Shown here: positions 45,775-53,590 of the stretch, piece after piece | Layout: the number at the start of each line of letters is the position of its first letter | How positions within the stretch are numbered: the first letter of the stretch is position 1 | Source: Bacteroidota bacterium | GTDB taxonomy: Bacteria > Bacteroidota > Bacteroidia > Sphingobacteriales > Sphingobacteriaceae | Assembly (NCBI GenBank): GCA_023427985.1 | Contig: JAEYZM010000005.1 | Span: 146,116-210,115, forward strand | Direction of reading: 5' to 3' | Length of the DNA: 64,000 bases | Translations under genes and position numbers: made by a program | Notes under the pieces: model-generated | Databases searched by the model: none | What the model was told of the DNA's origin: nothing | The model's input: the letters and a program-made list of their open reading frames with translations, nothing else

Positions 45775-48585
45775 ATGAAGAAACTTTTACATATCCTAAT
45801 TATCGGTTTATTTTCCTTCACTGCATCGGCACAAACAGGTGTCTTGAAAGGGAAAGTTGTTGATAGAAAAACTAAAGAAGCCATCATTGGAGCAACGGTA
45901 AGCATTGTAGGTACTTACTATGCGGTGCCCACAGATGTGAATGGAAATTACAACATCGGCAATATTAAACCTGGTGAATACACGGTGAAAATTATTTATC
46001 TGGGGTATAAAGAACAGTTGAATAATGGTGTGAAAATTACTGCTGCTGGAACAACTACTTTGAACATTCAATTGGCGGAACTTACCACAGAGATTGGAAC
46101 GGTGGAAGTCTTGGGACAAAAAACGATTGTCGATTTAGAGTCGGGAAAGTCGAGTGTGAAAGTAACATCGGAAGATATCAAGGACATGAGTGTGAAAGAT
46201 GTGCAATCGATTGTTGCGAATCAAGCGGGGGTGAGTCAGAATCCAGACGGTTTGCAAATTAGAGGCGGTCGTGTGTACGAAACACAATACTTGGTTGATG
46301 GTATCAATGCTCAGGATCCCTTGGCTGGTACGGGTTTTGGGGTCGACATTGCAGCCAATGCGATCAACGACATCGAAGTGATTACAGGTGGTGTGGGTGC
46401 TGAATTCGGTGAAGGTACATCGGGAGTTGTGTTAACTAGAATTCGTGAAGGTGGTGATAAAGTTCGTGTGAACGGCCAGTACTTTCGCGATAATTTAGGA
46501 TTTAACAGTCGTTCTCAATGGAACACAGATATGTTTAGTTTATCGATGGGTGCACCGGTTCCATTCACAAAAAAGAAATTGACATTTTTTGGTTCGGTGA
46601 ATATGGAATTGACCGATGAGTTTTTCAAAACTCCTGCAAAGCAATTGCATTCTTCTTTATTACCAAGGAACGATTCTATTTGGGCTCCACGTGAAGATAA
46701 CAAATGGTCGAACACCATGAAGTTCACCTATAACATTAAGCCCGGACAAAAATTATCGATCTCCAATCAGAACAGTTTAAACATCAATCAAAATACACGT
46801 TCCTTACAAATTATTGGAAACAATGCCATCGTAACGCCAGGTTATCAATATTTGTTTAGCTTGAACATGGACAATGCAACAACCTATACACATAAATCGA
46901 ATCTAACCATCATTCAATATTTGAATTTATTTAGTTCGAAATTATCGATGGATGTTTCTGCAGCGAGGTTGTTTACAAATTTAAGGGCCGATGCAAACGG
47001 ACGTCCGTTTAGACCTGCTACCATCGACCAAATTTACGACCCACAATCGATTGTAACAGATCCTGTAACGATATACAATCCGGGCGATTCAGTGATCTTT
47101 GTAAATCCTGGTCCGGGCTTGTACAACAACGGCGGTGTTTCCACATTATGGCACGATCACTATGCTGTTGAAAATACATTCAAAGTAAAATTCAATTATA
47201 CTCCGAATAAAACCAATTTCATAAGTTTCGGTATCGAGCATAAAGAACAAGAATATCAATGGGTCGATGTTACAAGACCATGGATTGGCGCGCCAATAAT
47301 TATTGACGACACCACTACAACAGCATCATCGAGCATTGGACAAACCAACGATATCTGGAAAGTTAAACCTGCAACGGGTGGTATCTTTGTTCAAGATGAA
47401 ATTCGATACAAAGGGATTATCATGAACGTAGGTTTGCGTTTGAATTATTGGGCTCCAGGAAAATTTGCCGATCAATCGGTAGAAGATCCGAATGCACCAG
47501 TGATTGATGCAATACGAGAAAGTTATAAAAACAACACATCGGAATTATTTGGTCGTAGATACAAATTTAGATTGTTACCTAAATTGAGAATTTCATTCCC
47601 AGTTTCTGAAAACAATGTATTGTATTTTAACTACGGACATTTAAGTCGATTGCCACATCCGCGTTTCGTGTACGCAGGTTTGGATCCAGTATATCAAAAC
47701 AGATCATTCTTAGCGAATTTGGGTAATCCTGATTTGGATCCAGAAGTAACAGTTTCATACGAAGTGGGTATCAAAACTCAAGTAACATCGAACTTCGCAA
47801 TTACTGCAACCGCATTCTATAACGACAAGTACGATTATATTGTGAGTAGAAGAATTGTGGTGAAAGATCAAACAGGTAGATTCGTTGAAAAGAATTTTAG
47901 TATCAATCAAGATTATGCGCGCATTAGAGGATTTGAGATCACTTTAAACAGAAGAATTAAAAAATATTTAAGTGCAACCTTCAGTGGTGCTTATCAGATC
48001 GCAACAGGTAAATCAAATTCGGCACAAGAGTCTCAATTGCAAATTCAACAAAACGGTGCAGTGTCGCCAACCGTTGAGCAATACTTAGCTTGGGACCGAC
48101 CATTAGATTTTAAATTGATGGTGATTTTCAAACCAGATACTAGTTTTAGAATTGGAAGAGTACATTTTAATAATTTCAGAGTATTCTTTAATACAACATA
48201 TAAGTCGGGTTTAAGATATACACCAAATTACCAGAACGGTGTTACACCAACAGGCCGACCGATCTACGAACCAGACGATCGCAATCCATTCTCAGAATTG
48301 GGAAGTCCATGGTGGAATACCGACATACGTATTACGCGTGATATTCCATTGAAGAAAGGACAAATGATTAGTTTGAGTTTCGAAGTAAAAAATTTATTTA
48401 ACAATAAAAACGCTGCCATCATAAATCCTGTTACGGGCAGAGCATATGAGGCAGGTGATCCATTGCCGAATGGTTTCAGAGATCCAAATTATCCTGATCC
48501 ACAAGACAACGGAGCACCACCATTTAACCCAGCTCGATTCTTGGCACCAAGACAAATGATGTTGGGAGTGATGTGGTCTTTTTGA
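45775..48585 (+). CDS. TonB-dependent receptor with N-terminal carboxypeptidase-like regulatory domain
   Basis: A 936-residue outer-membrane receptor with signal peptide MKKLLHILIIGLFSFTASAQ. The order is a CarboxypepD_reg-like domain (residues 23-110, VLKGKVVDRKTKEAIIGATV), a plug domain (GLQIRGGRVYETQYLVDGI near residue 165) and a large barrel that ends in MMLGVMWSF, with the terminal Phe expected for barrel assembly. It uses TonB energy to import or handle a bound substrate. No SusD gene is adjacent, so it is not a classical glycan locus. The lipoprotein before it and the PorV/PorQ protein after it suggest a dedicated complex. Confidence 0.9.
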   Translation: MKKLLHILIIGLFSFTASAQTGVLKGKVVDRKTKEAIIGATVSIVGTYYAVPTDVNGNYNIGNIKPGEYTVKIIYLGYKEQLNNGVKITAAGTTTLNIQLAELTTEIGTVEVLGQKTIVDLESGKSSVKVTSEDIKDMSVKDVQSIVANQAGVSQNPDGLQIRGGRVYETQYLVDGINAQDPLAGTGFGVDIAANAINDIEVITGGVGAEFGEGTSGVVLTRIREGGDKVRVNGQYFRDNLGFNSRSQWNTDMFSLSMGAPVPFTKKKLTFFGSVNMELTDEFFKTPAKQLHSSLLPRNDSIWAPREDNKWSNTMKFTYNIKPGQKLSISNQNSLNINQNTRSLQIIGNNAIVTPGYQYLFSLNMDNATTYTHKSNLTIIQYLNLFSSKLSMDVSAARLFTNLRADANGRPFRPATIDQIYDPQSIVTDPVTIYNPGDSVIFVNPGPGLYNNGGVSTLWHDHYAVENTFKVKFNYTPNKTNFISFGIEHKEQEYQWVDVTRPWIGAPIIIDDTTTTASSSIGQTNDIWKVKPATGGIFVQDEIRYKGIIMNVGLRLNYWAPGKFADQSVEDPNAPVIDAIRESYKNNTSELFGRRYKFRLLPKLRISFPVSENNVLYFNYGHLSRLPHPRFVYAGLDPVYQNRSFLANLGNPDLDPEVTVSYEVGIKTQVTSNFAITATAFYNDKYDYIVSRRIVVKDQTGRFVEKNFSINQDYARIRGFEITLNRRIKKYLSATFSGAYQIATGKSNSAQESQLQIQQNGAVSPTVEQYLAWDRPLDFKLMVIFKPDTSFRIGRVHFNNFRVFFNTTYKSGLRYTPNYQNGVTPTGRPIYEPDDRNPFSELGSPWWNTDIRITRDIPLKKGQMISLSFEVKNLFNNKNAAIINPVTGRAYEAGDPLPNGFRDPNYPDPQDNGAPPFNPARFLAPRQMMLGVMWSF

Positions 48586-48603
48586 TGATGAGGAAAATGG
48601 AAA

Positions 48604-48621
48604 TCCCGATAGCTATCGGGA
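48604..48621. terminator. 18-bp perfect palindrome after the TonB-dependent receptor gene
   Basis: TCCCGATAGCTATCGGGA lies 18 bp after the receptor stop codon. It can form a GC-rich hairpin but has no U-tract. It may be a terminator or mRNA-end stabiliser, or a recurring palindromic repeat of the genome. Confidence 0.6.
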
Positions 48622-48640
48622 GAAAATAGAAAATAGAAAT

Positions 48641-48724
48641 TAAGTTATTAAGGGAATAGGGAACTTTATAGAAATAAGAAAAATTAAGAATTATAGTTTG
48701 TTAACGGTTATACCTAAATAACTT
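48641..48724. repeat. Family I palindromic intergenic element, copy 3 with altered arms
   Basis: The right arm (TTTGTTAACGGTTATACCTAAATAACTTA, 48697-48724) is intact; the left arm (TAAGTTATTAAGGGAATAGG, from 48641) is degenerate. The outer word is AAGTTATT/AATAACTT, not the AGTGTATT/AATACACT of copies 1 and 2, so both sides have changed together. TAGAAAA words flank it on the left. It lies between two plus-strand genes. Confidence 0.75.
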
Positions 48725-48781
48725 AGTTTTCAGTTTCTTAATAACTAATATTATTTTCTTAATAAAAATATTTTAAAAACA

Positions 48782-49783
48782 TTGATGAAGAAATTTTACA
48801 TAATAGTTTTACTAGTATTAAGTGCAACAGCTAATGCGCAATTGCTACCTAATTTAGGTGGACAAAGAGCGGGTACTGCTGCATTTACTTTTTTGAAATT
48901 AAACAACAGTCCGCGTCAAGCTGCAATGTCGGGCATTGGAATTTCTATGGAAGGCGATGCATACTCAAGTGCAACGAATCCTGCAAGTATGGTAGATGTA
49001 AAGCATTTGAGTTTTGGATTAAGCAATACACTTCATTTTGCCGATATGCAAAATACTTACTTATCCGTTGTAATACCTACAAAGAAATATCATAGATGGG
49101 GCTTTAACATTCAGTCGTTTCGTTCAGATGCAATGGAGAAGCGTACGGAGTTTCAACCTCAAGGTACCGGGGAATATTTTTATGCACAAAATTTAGCAAT
49201 AGGCGCAAGTTATGCGAAGATACTTTCCGATTATTTCTCATACGGTGTGAATGTAAAATATGTTTATGAAAGTATGGATCAATATTACATTCATTCGGGT
49301 GTGATTGATTTAGGGTTTTTATATAAAACAGATTTTAAGGATTTACGTTTCGCAGTTTTCTTAAACAACTTCGGAGTAAACACGAAGATCGATGGGGAAC
49401 GAAATCAATTAACAGCATTTAACAATAACAATCCTGAAATCAATGCTTACTCGGCACCTACAACTTTTAAAATGGGATTGTCGATGGTACCCTTTAAAGA
49501 CAAAGTCAATAAAATTTTAGTTGCCGCTGAATTACATCATCCGAACGACAATTCTGAAAATATTCGATTGGGATTAGAGTACAGCTGGATGAATATTGTT
49601 CAGGTACGTGGTGGTTACAAAATTGGAGTTAAAGATCAAAACATTCCAACATTTGGTATTGGTTTAAGAACTCGAATTGGAAGACATCCATTATTGGTAG
49701 AATACGCAGCTGATCCGCATCGATATTTAGGAACAACACAGCAAATTGGCTTGCAATTTTCATTAACTAAAAATGCAAAATAA
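48782..49783 (+). CDS. PorV/PorQ family type IX secretion protein
   Basis: A 333-residue outer-membrane protein with signal peptide MKKFYIIVLLVLSATANAQ. The mature start (LGGQRAGTAAFTFLKLNNSPRQAAM) and SSATNPASMVD are diagnostic for the PorV/PorQ/FadL-like family, and GYKIGVKDQNIPTFGIGLRTRIG near the end is a barrel strand pair. PorV shuttles T9SS cargo to the surface sortase; PorQ works in the attachment complex. Its place between a TonB receptor and a lipoprotein is not a standard T9SS core location, so it may be a specialised copy. Confidence 0.85.
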   Translation: MMKKFYIIVLLVLSATANAQLLPNLGGQRAGTAAFTFLKLNNSPRQAAMSGIGISMEGDAYSSATNPASMVDVKHLSFGLSNTLHFADMQNTYLSVVIPTKKYHRWGFNIQSFRSDAMEKRTEFQPQGTGEYFYAQNLAIGASYAKILSDYFSYGVNVKYVYESMDQYYIHSGVIDLGFLYKTDFKDLRFAVFLNNFGVNTKIDGERNQLTAFNNNNPEINAYSAPTTFKMGLSMVPFKDKVNKILVAAELHHPNDNSENIRLGLEYSWMNIVQVRGGYKIGVKDQNIPTFGIGLRTRIGRHPLLVEYAADPHRYLGTTQQIGLQFSLTKNAK

Positions 49784-49784
49784 G

Positions 49785-50984
49785 ATGAATCGATTTTCAA
49801 TATATATAGTGTTAATTATTACAAGTGTTTTTGCAGCTTGTGAAAAACCATTAGGCGATAAAACAGATTTAGGATTCATTGATGTTCCCAATTATGATGA
49901 ACAACCCATTGCATTCGTACCCATTCTTCCTGAAATAAAAATAACTGGAAATCCCCAAGACATTACGGTGGGTTACGATGAATTATTATATGTGGCCGAT
50001 CCTAGTGCAAATAAAATTACATGTTTTGATCAGTCGGGACGTAAACTCTCTGAGCGAAACATTCAAGGTGTAAAAGCTTTAGCGATGGACAGAAGTTTAG
50101 ATTTATTAGCAGTTGGAACTAAGGACACTTTAATTAATGGAGTGAATTATACCTTGGATGCAATTTATCGTTTGCAATTAACAGCAGGTGGAGGTTATGG
50201 ATTAGCAAGTGCTGCGATTGTGAAAATCATTATGCATCCTTTTTACTTCAAAACTACATTTACTACATCTGACACATCGGTGCACATTAATGGTATTAGT
50301 GTGATGGCGGATAATACATATTACATCACTCGATCGGGACCTTCGAACAATACATCACAAATTGGTGGTCCAGACGATGCGATTTTAGTATTTAATCAGA
50401 ACGATAAATTCATAACCACTGTCAACGTGACAACAGAGCAGGGATTGATATCCGACTATTTTAAAAAACCATTTGCAATAAGCACATTAGCGAAAGCTCC
50501 ACAGACGACGAACGTTCGCACCGGAGGTGATTTCCTTTTCACATCGATCTCCAATTCAACAACCATTAAGGCGCAGTATATTCGATTTGAGTCTTCTGAT
50601 TTCGGATCTTCGTATAGTTTAAACACATCATTAGCAGGTCAGGATACATCGAGAGCAGACGGCTTTATATACACACCCAATAGATTTGTGAATCCAAGAG
50701 GAATTACTATAGCTGGCGATGGTAGCAATTATATTTTTGTAAGCGATGCTGCTCGTGATTCTGTGTATTTATTTACATTGAATGGTTTGGAAGGAGTGCA
50801 ACCTCCACCAGGATATTCTTCAAAGAAAAACATAAAAGTATCGTTTGGGGGTAGGGGTTCTGGTCCAAAACAGTTTAGAAATCCTACAGCTTTGGCTTAT
50901 TATGGTCAGACTTTATACGTCTGCGATGCAGGGAATGGACGTATTTTGAGGTATAAATTAAGCACAGAGTTCGATAATAATTAG
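49785..50984 (+). CDS. NHL-repeat lipoprotein
   Basis: About 399 residues from ATG 49785, 1 bp after the PorV/PorQ stop; an ATG at 49773 is also possible. The leader MNRFSIYIVLIITSVFAAC gives a lipidated Cys followed by EKPLG. NHL-like beta-propeller blades are visible (DITVGYDELLYVADPSANKI, RFVNPRGITIAGDGSNYIFVSD, FRNPTALAYYGQTLYVCDAG). The propeller probably binds a protein or ligand at the surface. The 1-bp spacing makes translational coupling with the PorV/PorQ protein likely, and this suggests one complex. Confidence 0.85.
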   Translation: MNRFSIYIVLIITSVFAACEKPLGDKTDLGFIDVPNYDEQPIAFVPILPEIKITGNPQDITVGYDELLYVADPSANKITCFDQSGRKLSERNIQGVKALAMDRSLDLLAVGTKDTLINGVNYTLDAIYRLQLTAGGGYGLASAAIVKIIMHPFYFKTTFTTSDTSVHINGISVMADNTYYITRSGPSNNTSQIGGPDDAILVFNQNDKFITTVNVTTEQGLISDYFKKPFAISTLAKAPQTTNVRTGGDFLFTSISNSTTIKAQYIRFESSDFGSSYSLNTSLAGQDTSRADGFIYTPNRFVNPRGITIAGDGSNYIFVSDAARDSVYLFTLNGLEGVQPPPGYSSKKNIKVSFGGRGSGPKQFRNPTALAYYGQTLYVCDAGNGRILRYKLSTEFDNN

Positions 50985-51066
50985 TTCTAAAATTGTACAA
51001 TTCTGTAGTAGGGGTAAGCTGAGTTTTTGTTGTCATACATATTGGAATCTACCAAAATGACACAAC

Positions 51067-51888
51067 ATGAAAACTCAAATTATTAAACCACATGAGGTAT
51101 TATCGGATGTAATTGATCATTATTTCATTAGAAAAAGTACAAACAGTACCGAGATCAACCAACAATATCCGAGTTTATCGCAAGAATTAGTATTTAATTT
51201 CAGCGACCAAGTAGAGTTCAGAAATGAACAAAAGATGAGTTACATAAAAGCAGGTTCAGCGTATTTAAAGGGGATTCATGTAAAGCCATTAACCTGCATC
51301 AGTTCAGAAAATCATTATAGTATAGGTATTGTATTTAAACCTTGGGGCTTGTACAAGATGTTTGGATTGAAATCATCTAGTTATACCAATAAAATTATTG
51401 ACGCCGGGGCAGTAATAGATTATAAATATTTGCAATTTATTTTTGAATATGCTAAAATTTATTCGGCCATTGATGTTTTAAATAATTTGGAATCGTGGTT
51501 ACTGAAGAACAATAAAAATATTGTGTTAACAGAGGAGTTTATTGACGCATTTTCACAATTTGACGAGTCGAACACTCAAAAAGGGGCGATAAGCAAAGTA
51601 TCAAAAGGCATTGATTTATGTCCAAAATCTTTTATTGAAAGATTCAAAACGATTATTGGTGTAACGCCTATCCAATATTTACATATTAAACAAATTAATA
51701 TAGCTTTGAATTTATTGAGAGAGCGTCCGTCCTTAGCATTAACACAATTAAGTAATGATTTAGGTTTTTACGATCAAGCACATTTCATTAGAGTGTTCAA
51801 GGCGTACTGTAACGTGACACCTGGTCAATGCAGAAAACAATTTTATAGTCCATTGTACAAATCAAATTACGAAGCATTAAGTGCATAA
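51067..51888 (+). CDS. AraC-family transcriptional regulator
   Basis: A 273-residue protein. The N-terminal ~170 residues match the DUF6597-type sensing region (IVFKPWGLYKMFG). The C-terminal ~100 residues form a two-helix-turn-helix AraC domain, with KAISK-like GAISKVSKGIDLCPKSFIERFKTIIGVTPIQYL and LSNDLGFYDQAHFIRVFKAYCNVTPGQCRK. It is cytoplasmic and binds DNA. Its stop codon shares one base with the start of the propeller lipoprotein gene, so the two are translationally coupled. The ligand and targets are unknown. Confidence 0.92.
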   Translation: MKTQIIKPHEVLSDVIDHYFIRKSTNSTEINQQYPSLSQELVFNFSDQVEFRNEQKMSYIKAGSAYLKGIHVKPLTCISSENHYSIGIVFKPWGLYKMFGLKSSSYTNKIIDAGAVIDYKYLQFIFEYAKIYSAIDVLNNLESWLLKNNKNIVLTEEFIDAFSQFDESNTQKGAISKVSKGIDLCPKSFIERFKTIIGVTPIQYLHIKQINIALNLLRERPSLALTQLSNDLGFYDQAHFIRVFKAYCNVTPGQCRKQFYSPLYKSNYEALSA

Positions 51889-52913
51889 TGATTAGAAAAT
51901 TCACACTTGGTATATTTTTAATTTTGGTATTGATGTCTTGTAGTAAGTATGAGATTCCAAAACAAATGAGTGTCTTAAAAATTGACACCACAAAGTTAGT
52001 CATGCATACTTCTCAAAATTCTATCTTACCGAGTAATCAGGTCAATGTAGTTCATACCCATCAAGGCAATGTTTGGATGGGAACAGTTGATGGACTGGCA
52101 TTGAAAAAATCATCGAGTTGGTCTTTATTCAATACATTAAATTCTCGACTACCCAATAACTATATCACTGCAATTGAAAGTGATAATTTCAATAATCTTT
52201 GGGTAGGTACATTAGCAGGCTTAGCAGTTTATGACGGTAGGATTTGGAAGGATCTCGATAGTGTCAATCAAAAATATTTCTCTAATGCAATTGTGAATGA
52301 TATAATTTACGATCGTTTTAATGATTTGATTTGGATAGCTACATCCAATGGGATATTGCGATTCGATAAAAAAGTATGGAAATTATTTAATTCAACGAAT
52401 TCCGGCTTGATGGACGATTATGTGATTACTTTGACTATGGACAAGTCCAATCAATTGGTGCTAGGCACCTTTGATCAATTTCAATTCAGAGGAAAATTAT
52501 GGAAGTACGACATGCAAAACTGGACGAGTACAAAACTCGATGATAAAGGTTTGAACTCTTCTTTCCCAGGACATTTACTACAAAGTCAAAATGGCAATTT
52601 ATATTTCACAACTAAAGGTACTACTGGCTCGGCATTTGTCGAAATTAATGGCAGTATTTGGAATGTGTATAGTAAAAACCAAAATGAAAATTTTAAGACT
52701 GAGGTAACTTCTGTTGCCGATTGGAAGGATTATATTTTAATAGGAAAATCTGATGGTTTAATGCGCTACGATGGTAAAGAATTTCTAAACATCGACCTAA
52801 ATTATCCTGGTAATTACAATATGTATGTTTCCGATTTAGAAGTTTCGGATGATGGCACAATCTATATGGCAACATATAACAATGGTTTGTGTGAGATTTT
52901 GTTGGCCGAATAA
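51888..52913 (+). CDS. Lipoprotein with two-component-type propeller repeats
   Basis: A 341-residue lipoprotein with leader MIRKFTLGIFLILVLMSC (lipidated Cys18, then SKYE). Repeats like NVWMGTVDGLALKK, NLWVGTLAGLAVYDG, LIWIATSNGILRFD and IYMATYNNGL are Reg_prop-type blades, the same kind as in the sensor domains of hybrid histidine kinases. There is no transmembrane, kinase or regulator domain in it. It overlaps the AraC gene by 1 bp. The arrangement looks like a propeller sensor whose transcription factor is a separate polypeptide. Confidence 0.85.
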   Translation: MIRKFTLGIFLILVLMSCSKYEIPKQMSVLKIDTTKLVMHTSQNSILPSNQVNVVHTHQGNVWMGTVDGLALKKSSSWSLFNTLNSRLPNNYITAIESDNFNNLWVGTLAGLAVYDGRIWKDLDSVNQKYFSNAIVNDIIYDRFNDLIWIATSNGILRFDKKVWKLFNSTNSGLMDDYVITLTMDKSNQLVLGTFDQFQFRGKLWKYDMQNWTSTKLDDKGLNSSFPGHLLQSQNGNLYFTTKGTTGSAFVEINGSIWNVYSKNQNENFKTEVTSVADWKDYILIGKSDGLMRYDGKEFLNIDLNYPGNYNMYVSDLEVSDDGTIYMATYNNGLCEILLAE

Positions 52914-52968
52914 ATTTTGGCTCAATAATTGTAAAAACATATTTACCTAAGGCAAATGTTAAATACAT

Positions 52969-52976
52969 TACATTTG
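52969..52976 (+). promoter_or_regulatory. Probable promoter, -7 box TACATTTG
   Basis: Exact TAnnTTTG match 16 bp upstream of the ATG at 52993. No clear -33 element. Confidence 0.5.
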
Positions 52977-52992
52977 CGGTAAATATTATACA

Positions 52993-53499
52993 ATGACTAA
53001 ACTAAACTATACACTTATTATAGCATTGCTATTATTTTCGGGCTGGAGATGCAAAGATGAAATTGAAGTAGTAAAGCCAGTTTTTCAAAAGGAGTACTTC
53101 ATTGTTGGAGTAGAATTTGGAAGATGTATCGATGATTGCATTAATTACTATAAGTTGGAGAACGGTAAGATTTATGCCGATGAAAACGTAACATTAGGTG
53201 AAGCACCTAAATTTTCGGGGAGTACCATCGAAAGTTCCTCTATTGGCTTATTTAAATATTTATCAGAAAATATTCCGAGTACCTTATATCATTCAGACTC
53301 TGTGATTGGTTGTGTGCATTGCTCAGATCAAGGTGTTGCTTATATAGAAAAGTACATCAATGGAAATACCTATAAATGGAAAATTGATTTAGGTGATCAG
53401 CAGCATATGCCAGTTGAAATTCGCTCATTTATCAAGTTGTCGATGGTTGTGGTCAATCAATTAAATGCCGAAAGAATTAAAATTAACGAGGTTCTATAA
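52993..53499 (+). CDS. Small exported protein with clustered cysteines
   Basis: A 168-residue protein whose N-terminus (MTKLNYTLIIALLLFSGWRC) is hydrophobic, but the residues before Cys20 (GWR) do not fit a canonical lipobox. Six residues are clustered in the pattern GRCIDDCINYYKLENG (near 48-63) and GCVHCSDQGV (near 103-112), which could bind a metal or form disulfides. I recognise no family. It has its own promoter-like box and is followed by the helicase gene with another promoter. Confidence 0.7.
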   Translation: MTKLNYTLIIALLLFSGWRCKDEIEVVKPVFQKEYFIVGVEFGRCIDDCINYYKLENGKIYADENVTLGEAPKFSGSTIESSSIGLFKYLSENIPSTLYHSDSVIGCVHCSDQGVAYIEKYINGNTYKWKIDLGDQQHMPVEIRSFIKLSMVVVNQLNAERIKINEVL

Positions 53500-53539
53500 G
53501 CATTTTCATTATTTTATTTTTTATTCCACATTATTGTTC

Positions 53540-53547
53540 TACCTTTG
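53540..53547 (+). promoter_or_regulatory. Promoter of the DEAD-box helicase gene, -7 box TACCTTTG
   Basis: Exact TAnnTTTG match followed by GC, 43 bp upstream of the helicase ATG at 53591. This leaves a leader of about 35-40 nt. Confidence 0.62.
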
Positions 53548-53590
53548 CGGCGCAAGCAAGTGGCTTGTAATTAAAAACTTATAACAATTT

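Noticed and set aside
44277..48585. Classical SusC/SusD polysaccharide locus
   Set aside because: The lipoprotein before the receptor has Ig-like and alpha/beta features, not SusD helices, and no glycoside hydrolase gene is near.
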